Source of the DNA: Bacteroidales bacterium UBA1725
Lineage (GTDB): Bacteria; Bacteroidota; Bacteroidia; Bacteroidales; UBA932
Length of the DNA: 10,661 bases
Direction of reading: 5' to 3'
NCBI GenBank assembly: GCA_002315815.1
Contig: DCIN01000083.1
Location: 5,283 to 15,943, forward strand
Position numbers and translations under genes: made by a program. Positions 6,591-10,661 of this stretch are shown here, in pieces (the stretch's first letter is position 1; each line of letters begins with the position of its first letter). Below the pieces are notes generated by a model. The model searched no databases. It had not been told where the DNA came from and saw only the letters and a program-made list of their open reading frames with translations.

Positions 6591-6628
6591 AACAACTATC
6601 AACTGTTACGCAGATTCGACAAGACAAT
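6581..6628 (+). repeat. Direct repeat of the mraY 3' end in the mraY-murD spacer
   Basis: GATTCGATAAAACAAC at 6581-6596, which includes the mraY TAA stop (6588-6590), is repeated as GATTCGACAAGACAAT at 6613-6628, 32 bases later, with 13 of 16 bases equal. All three differences are transitions. In the second copy the stop reads as CAA. The spacer is 52 bases, so the second copy makes up nearly a third of it. Confidence 0.6.
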
Positions 6629-6642
6629 AAAAGATTACAGAT

Positions 6643-7983
6643 ATGTCCAGAATTGTTGTATTGGGAGGAGCTGAAAGCGGTGTGGGTGCCGCAGTACTCG
6701 CCAAAGTCAAAGGATTCGATGTGTTCCTGTCCGACAACGGGAAGATAAAGGACGAGCATCTCCGCACTCTGGAAAAATGGGGTATTCCTTTCGAACAGGG
6801 GGGACACACTGAGTCTCTGATACTCAATGCCGATGAGGTGGTCAAAAGCCCGGGTATCCCAGCCAATGCGCCTGTGGTCAGAGCTCTTGTGGAGAAGGGT
6901 GTGCACATAGTATCCGAAATTGAGTTCGCATCACGCTACGACAGTGCCAAGAAGATATGCATCACCGGTTCCAACGGAAAGACAACCACCACTTCGCTGA
7001 TATGGTATCTGCTCAAGGAGGCCGGATTGGACGCAGGTTTGGGAGGCAACATAGGCAAGTCCTACGCCTTCCAGGTAGCCACAGAGCATCACGACTATTA
7101 TGTATTGGAAATCAGCAGCTTCCAATTGGATGACTGCTACGATTTCCGCCCGGATATAGCGATAATCACCAATATCACACCCGACCATCTGGACAGGTAT
7201 GACTACAATATGGAGAACTATGTCAGAGCGAAGTTCAAGATTACCCGCAACCTACGCCCGGAAGACTGCTTCATCTTCGATTCTGACGACACCATCACAA
7301 TAGAGCATCTCAACAAAATAATACTTACGGCCAGGATGCTCCCGTTCTCACAGCGGGAGAAACTGAGTCAGGGTGCATTCATCAAGGACGACAAGATAGT
7401 ACTCCGCTACGAAGACAAAGAGACGGACATATATCTGAGTGAACTTGCTCTGGGAGGCAGGCACAACATCTATAATTCTATGGCAGCGGCTCTGGCGGCC
7501 AAGGCCACGGGTATATCAGACAGCGTTATACGTAATTCGCTCAAGAGCTTCGAACCGATAGAACATCGTCTGGAACCGGTACTGAGCGTGGGAGGAGTAC
7601 TGTATATCAATGATTCCAAGGCCACAAATGTAGATTCGGCCTGGTATGCTCTCGAGTGCCAGACCCGCCCGGTTGTTTGGATAGTGGGAGGCAAGGACAA
7701 GGGGAACGACTACAGCGCGCTTAACGATGTTGTGAGAGACAAGGTAAAGGCCATAGTCTGTCTGGGGTTGGATAACACCAAGATACACGCCGCATTCGAG
7801 GATATGGTGGGCAGTGACAGAATCTGCGATTGCAATTCGGCTGAGGCTGCCGTTAAGGCTGCGGCATCATTCGCCGTGGACGGTGATGTGGTGCTGCTCA
7901 GCCCGTGCTGCGCCAGCTTCGACCTTTTCAAGAGCTATGAGGACAGGGGCAAGCAGTTCAAGGAGGCAGTCAGACAACTGTAG
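6643..7983 (+). CDS. murD: MurD, UDP-MurNAc-L-alanine:D-glutamate ligase
   Basis: MurD is a cytoplasmic ATP-dependent Mur ligase that adds D-glutamate to UDP-MurNAc-L-alanine. The 446 residues match the family (about 440-450). The N-terminal uridine-binding domain starts RIVVLGGAESGVGAAVLA at 3-20, followed by SPGIP at 69-73. The central ATPase domain has GSNGKTTTT at 109-117, EISSFQLD at 156-163, ITPDHLDRY at 178-186 and the probable carbamylated lysine Lys197. The C-terminal domain shows EPIEHRLEPV at 304-313, NDSKATN at 323-329, GGKDKG at 349-354 and LLSPCCASFDLFKSYEDRG at 418-436. No key residue looks altered. Order after mraY is as in other dcw clusters. It works two steps before MraY in the pathway and one step before MurE. 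Confidence 0.97.
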   Translation: MSRIVVLGGAESGVGAAVLAKVKGFDVFLSDNGKIKDEHLRTLEKWGIPFEQGGHTESLILNADEVVKSPGIPANAPVVRALVEKGVHIVSEIEFASRYDSAKKICITGSNGKTTTTSLIWYLLKEAGLDAGLGGNIGKSYAFQVATEHHDYYVLEISSFQLDDCYDFRPDIAIITNITPDHLDRYDYNMENYVRAKFKITRNLRPEDCFIFDSDDTITIEHLNKIILTARMLPFSQREKLSQGAFIKDDKIVLRYEDKETDIYLSELALGGRHNIYNSMAAALAAKATGISDSVIRNSLKSFEPIEHRLEPVLSVGGVLYINDSKATNVDSAWYALECQTRPVVWIVGGKDKGNDYSALNDVVRDKVKAIVCLGLDNTKIHAAFEDMVGSDRICDCNSAEAAVKAAASFAVDGDVVLLSPCCASFDLFKSYEDRGKQFKEAVRQL

Positions 7984-8007
7984 CATCCGGAAAGTGAACC
8001 AGTTGTC
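7973..8007 (+). other. Inverted repeat spanning the murD stop
   Basis: GACAACTG (7973-7980, the last codons of murD) is the exact reverse complement of CAGTTGTC (8000-8007), with a 19-base loop containing the TAG stop. No T tract follows and ftsW starts 35 bases later, so a classical terminator is unlikely. An 8-bp RNA stem here could affect decay or coupling between murD and ftsW. It may also be a chance pair. Confidence 0.4.
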
Positions 8008-8042
8008 AAGAGCTGAACAGAAGGGAAACATAACGTAACGGT

Positions 8043-9404
8043 ATGGAAAGGAAAAAGAACAGGACGATATGGAATTTTGTGGACTGCCTCGAAGGTGACA
8101 AGGTGGTGTGGATTATCGTGCTTCTGCTATTCCTCATTTCCATAGTCTGTATGTTCTCTTCCACGTCCAGCCTTCTGGAAGACGGATTGACCAGAGTGGA
8201 TTTGGCCAAGAGGCAATTCCGTATGGTTCTCGTCGGACTGGGATTCGTAATCTTATTGTACAACATTAAAAATATCAAGTTCTTCAGATGGTTATCCAAA
8301 TGGGGGTTCGTTGTTTCGTTTTTCCTTCTGGTACTGCTTCTCTCCAAAATTGACACATCTTTCGTCAAGTCTGTGGAATACAACGGAGCAAGGCGCATAT
8401 TGGAGATAAAGGGGCAGCAGTTTCACGTATTCGAGGCGGTCAAGATTATGATGGTTATGTACCTTTCCTGGGCTATGGATGCCCTTAAGAAAGGCGAACT
8501 CCCCGGCAATTTCAAAACAATATGGAAGAAGTTGCTCTTCATTTACCTCCCGTTCGTCACCGTTTTCCTGATGATAATCCCGGGAAGCAATTCATCTGCC
8601 ATATTCATCGCCTTGGTAATGGTGTCCGTGATACTCCTCGGAGGAATAGACTGGAAGGACATCCTCATTCTGGCATCCGCAGCAGTTCTGACCGTAAGCT
8701 GTTGTGTGGGAATATATGAGATAAGCGACCACCAGAAAATGAAGAGGATAGGTACGGCCGTCAGCAGATTGTTCGACAAGACCGACTGGGAGGAAATATA
8801 TCTGACATCGCCGGACAAGGTCGAGAGAGAAAAAGCCCTTGACAAGATCAGGCAGCCATACAGTGCAATGATTGCCATACACGAGGGAGGATTTTTCGGA
8901 AAAGGTCCGGGGCAGAGTACTCAGAGATACGTCGTTCCCGACATTGCAGAGGACTATATGTTCAGTTTCATAATCGAGGAATACGGACTGTTCGGAGGAA
9001 TTTGGGTAATGATACTCTATCTCTCGCTTCTGGCCAGAGGCGTACTGATAGTCAAGAATTGCAGGAAGGACCTTTTCGCTAAACTTGCAGTGGCCGGACT
9101 GGTGCTTCTCATTGTCGGGCAGGCCTTTTTACATATTCTGGTCAACGTGGATCTGATTCCGATGACCGGACAGACTCTGCCTCTGCTCAGCCACGGGAAC
9201 TTTGCCTTTATCTGCTTCTGCCTGGCAATGGGAATCATACTGTCACTTAGCAGAATTGCGGCAAGAAGACTGGAAAGGGAGGCACAAAGGGCAAATCCTC
9301 TGGTGCAGATGCACGAGGTAACCAGTGTGAAGGATGACCTTGATGACCTTGACAGATTCGATTCCGGACAGGATATGCAAGATATGCAGGATATGCAAGA
9401 ATGA
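8043..9404 (+). CDS. ftsW: FtsW, septal SEDS peptidoglycan glycosyltransferase
   Basis: FtsW is a multi-pass inner-membrane SEDS protein that polymerises lipid II into glycan strands at the division site, paired with FtsI. It has 453 residues with about ten hydrophobic segments; the first is about 20-38. Recognisable elements are NGARRIL at 114-120, GSNSSAIFIA at 181-190, GGFFGKGPGQS at 282-292, then VPDIAEDYMFSFIIEEYGL at 298-316. Asp304 is in the place of the SEDS catalytic aspartate. MTGQTLPLLSHGN follows at 374-386. Where most FtsW proteins have SxGGSS, this one has SHGNFA. After the last membrane segment, residues 408-453 form a charged tail that ends in DDLDDLD and three DMQ triplets, encoded by short DNA repeats. 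The gap to murD is 59 bases. Confidence 0.95.
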   Translation: MERKKNRTIWNFVDCLEGDKVVWIIVLLLFLISIVCMFSSTSSLLEDGLTRVDLAKRQFRMVLVGLGFVILLYNIKNIKFFRWLSKWGFVVSFFLLVLLLSKIDTSFVKSVEYNGARRILEIKGQQFHVFEAVKIMMVMYLSWAMDALKKGELPGNFKTIWKKLLFIYLPFVTVFLMIIPGSNSSAIFIALVMVSVILLGGIDWKDILILASAAVLTVSCCVGIYEISDHQKMKRIGTAVSRLFDKTDWEEIYLTSPDKVEREKALDKIRQPYSAMIAIHEGGFFGKGPGQSTQRYVVPDIAEDYMFSFIIEEYGLFGGIWVMILYLSLLARGVLIVKNCRKDLFAKLAVAGLVLLIVGQAFLHILVNVDLIPMTGQTLPLLSHGNFAFICFCLAMGIILSLSRIAARRLEREAQRANPLVQMHEVTSVKDDLDDLDRFDSGQDMQDMQDMQE

Positions 9405-9479
9405 AAAGAATGTAAGGAAGGAATGGAAGGAAAGGAATTACAGGAATTACAGGAATTACAGGAATTACAGGAACCGAAA
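9372..9479 (+). repeat. 9-nt tandem array crossing the ftsW stop codon
   Basis: Twelve consecutive 9-mers beginning with GA lie in one register. Three are coding, GATATGCAR (9372-9398, the DMQ triplets). Next is GAATGAAAA (9399), which holds the TGA stop at 9402-9404. GAATGTAAG, GAAGGAATG and GAAGGAAAG follow. Four identical GAATTACAG occupy 9435-9470, and GAACCGAAA (9471) closes the array. The period is kept from the coding tail through the stop and across most of the 93-base ftsW-murG spacer. It ends 18 bases before the murG ATG. The four perfect copies suggest recent expansion by slippage. Confidence 0.92.
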
Positions 9480-9497
9480 TAATATTAGGACACTGAT

Positions 9498-10628
9498 ATG
9501 AAATATAGGAAATTGCGTGTTATTATAAGCGGAGGTGGCACGGGAGGACACATCTTCCCCGCTCTTTCCATTGCTGACAGGCTCAGGGAGGTGAACCCGG
9601 AGACAGAAATACTTTTCGTCGGAGCTGAAGGCAGGATGGAGATGGAGAAAGTACCGGCAGCCGGCTACAGGATAGAAGGACTTCCCATACTCGGACTCCA
9701 GAGAAAACCAAGCATCGCCAATCTCAAGAACGACATCAAAGTTCCGTTCAAGTTTCAGAAGAGTCTGCACAAGGCAGGCCGGCTGATAAAACAGTTCAAA
9801 CCCGACATTGCTGTCGGAGTGGGAGGATATGCCAGTGCTCCCCTGCTCTGGAAAGCATCGTCCAGACACATTCCCTGTCTGATTCAGGAGCAGAACGGAT
9901 TCGCAGGACTGACCAACAAACTACTCGCGAAACGTGTCGGGAAAATTTGTGTAGCCTACGAGGGGATGGAGAGATTCTTCCCTGCTGACAAGTTGTGCTT
10001 CACCGGAAATCCCATCAGAAAGGAAATACACCCATACGGAGAGGAGGAGAGGAAAGCCGGACTGGATTTCTATTATTTGAGCGAAGGCAAAAAACACATA
10101 CTGATAGTGGGAGGCAGTTTGGGAAGTCGCACACTCAACAATGCCGTGAAGGCCTGGATAGAAGACGGAATGCCCGGTGGCACCGATGTCGAACTGCTCT
10201 GGCAGTGCGGAAAGTATTACAAGAAAAGCATTGACACGTTTATGCAGGGGAGAAATCTGCCGAATGTACATTACAGCGACTTCATCTCCAGGATGGATTA
10301 TGCATACGCAGCGGCGGACCTCGTGATATCCAGATCAGGAGCCTCCTCCATTTCCGAAATCTGCGCTGTAGGCAAGGCTGCCGTCTTCGTCCCCTCCCCC
10401 AATGTGGCAGAAGACCATCAGACCCACAATGCAATGGCACTTGTAGAAAGGGATGCTGCGGTATTGGTGCCAGACAGCGAAGCAGTCCGGAGACTCTTCC
10501 CCGAAGCTCTGGCACTTGTACACGATACTGCCCGCATAGCTACAATGGAAAAAAACACCGCTCCGCTCTCAAGGCTCGACGCAGCTGCGTCCATTGTTGA
10601 CGAGATATATAAACTGATAAACTCATAG
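9498..10628 (+). CDS. murG: MurG, lipid II-forming GlcNAc transferase
   Basis: MurG is a peripheral membrane GT-B glycosyltransferase of family GT28. It transfers GlcNAc from UDP-GlcNAc to lipid I, giving lipid II, the substrate of FtsW. The 376 residues match the family (about 355-380). The N-terminal acceptor domain has SGGGTGGHIFPALSIA at 11-26, GVGGYASAP at 107-115 and QEQNGFAGLTNK at 130-141. The C-terminal donor domain has TGNPIR at 169-174, GGSLGSRTLN at 205-214, SRSGASSISEI at 278-288 and the UDP-GlcNAc-binding stretch PSPNVAEDHQTHNA at 299-312. The ATG at 9498 gives the normal N-terminus. Nothing essential appears to be missing. The final codons include a small 8-nt near-duplication (ATAAACTG at 10609, ATAAACTC at 10617). 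In clusters of this type the next gene is usually murC. Confidence 0.97.
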   Translation: MKYRKLRVIISGGGTGGHIFPALSIADRLREVNPETEILFVGAEGRMEMEKVPAAGYRIEGLPILGLQRKPSIANLKNDIKVPFKFQKSLHKAGRLIKQFKPDIAVGVGGYASAPLLWKASSRHIPCLIQEQNGFAGLTNKLLAKRVGKICVAYEGMERFFPADKLCFTGNPIRKEIHPYGEEERKAGLDFYYLSEGKKHILIVGGSLGSRTLNNAVKAWIEDGMPGGTDVELLWQCGKYYKKSIDTFMQGRNLPNVHYSDFISRMDYAYAAADLVISRSGASSISEICAVGKAAVFVPSPNVAEDHQTHNAMALVERDAAVLVPDSEAVRRLFPEALALVHDTARIATMEKNTAPLSRLDAAASIVDEIYKLINS

Positions 10629-10630
10629 AT

Positions 10631-10661
10631 TGATATGAACTGGTATTGGCTGATATTGACT
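10631..10661 (+). repeat. Start of a 10-nt tandem repeat after murG, cut by the window end
   Basis: Immediately after the murG stop, three 10-mers stand in register: TGATATGAAC (10631), TGGTATTGGC (10641) and TGATATTGAC (10651). The next base (T, 10661) fits a fourth unit. Units agree at about 7-8 of 10 positions. The array is truncated, so copy number is unknown. Confidence 0.55.

Noticed and set aside
9435..9470. Four identical 9-mers as a small CRISPR-like array
   Set aside because: Units are directly adjacent without spacers and far too short. This is a simple tandem repeat.
10635..10661. ATG with nine codons (MNWYWLILT) as the start of the next gene
   Set aside because: It lies inside the 10-nt repeat and does not resemble the Gly-rich N-terminus expected of MurC. 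The real start is probably beyond the window.

Overview
The window is a nine-gene stretch of a division and cell wall (dcw) cluster, all on the + strand. The order is mraZ, rsmH, an ftsL-like gene, ftsI, murE, mraY, murD, ftsW and murG. Gene order and protein sequence point to Bacteroidota, most likely Bacteroidales. Four features support this: a -7 box of the Bacteroidota type (TAnnTTTG) just ahead of mraZ, an FtsL of the divergent Bacteroidota kind, no murF between murE and mraY, and starts preceded by A-rich sequence rather than clear Shine-Dalgarno sites. Base composition looks intermediate, and ATA (Ile) and AGA/AGG (Arg) codons are common. I cannot name a genus.

Layout. Positions 1-276 hold no gene. 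This stretch has a possible divergent promoter facing left, a ladder of four 10-bp repeats that looks like a MraZ operator, and the probable cluster promoter. mraZ (277-726) and rsmH (736-1638) follow, and rsmH overlaps the ftsL-like gene (1635-1991) by 4 bases. Then come ftsI (2013-3866), murE (3930-5300), mraY (5433-6590), murD (6643-7983), ftsW (8043-9404) and murG (9498-10628). The window ends 33 bases into the next spacer, before the following gene (murC would be expected) can be recognised.

How the genes work together. MraZ is the likely autoregulator of the cluster and RsmH modifies 16S rRNA. MurD and MurE add the second and third amino acids of the peptidoglycan stem peptide. MraY and MurG make lipid I and lipid II at the inner face of the membrane. 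FtsW polymerises lipid II and FtsI cross-links it at the septum, with the FtsL-like protein as a divisome partner. With no terminator seen and only short gaps, the nine genes are probably one transcript.

The genes are conventional. The unusual part is the DNA between them. Several spacers are built of short tandem or dispersed duplications whose period differs from spacer to spacer: 5 nt in murE-mraY, 9 nt in ftsW-murG, 10 nt after murG, and a 9-nt pair in ftsL-ftsI. In several cases the repeat includes the stop codon of the preceding gene. I see no new enzymatic or defence system here. These boundary repeats and a few residue changes in MurE and FtsW are what deserve a second look.
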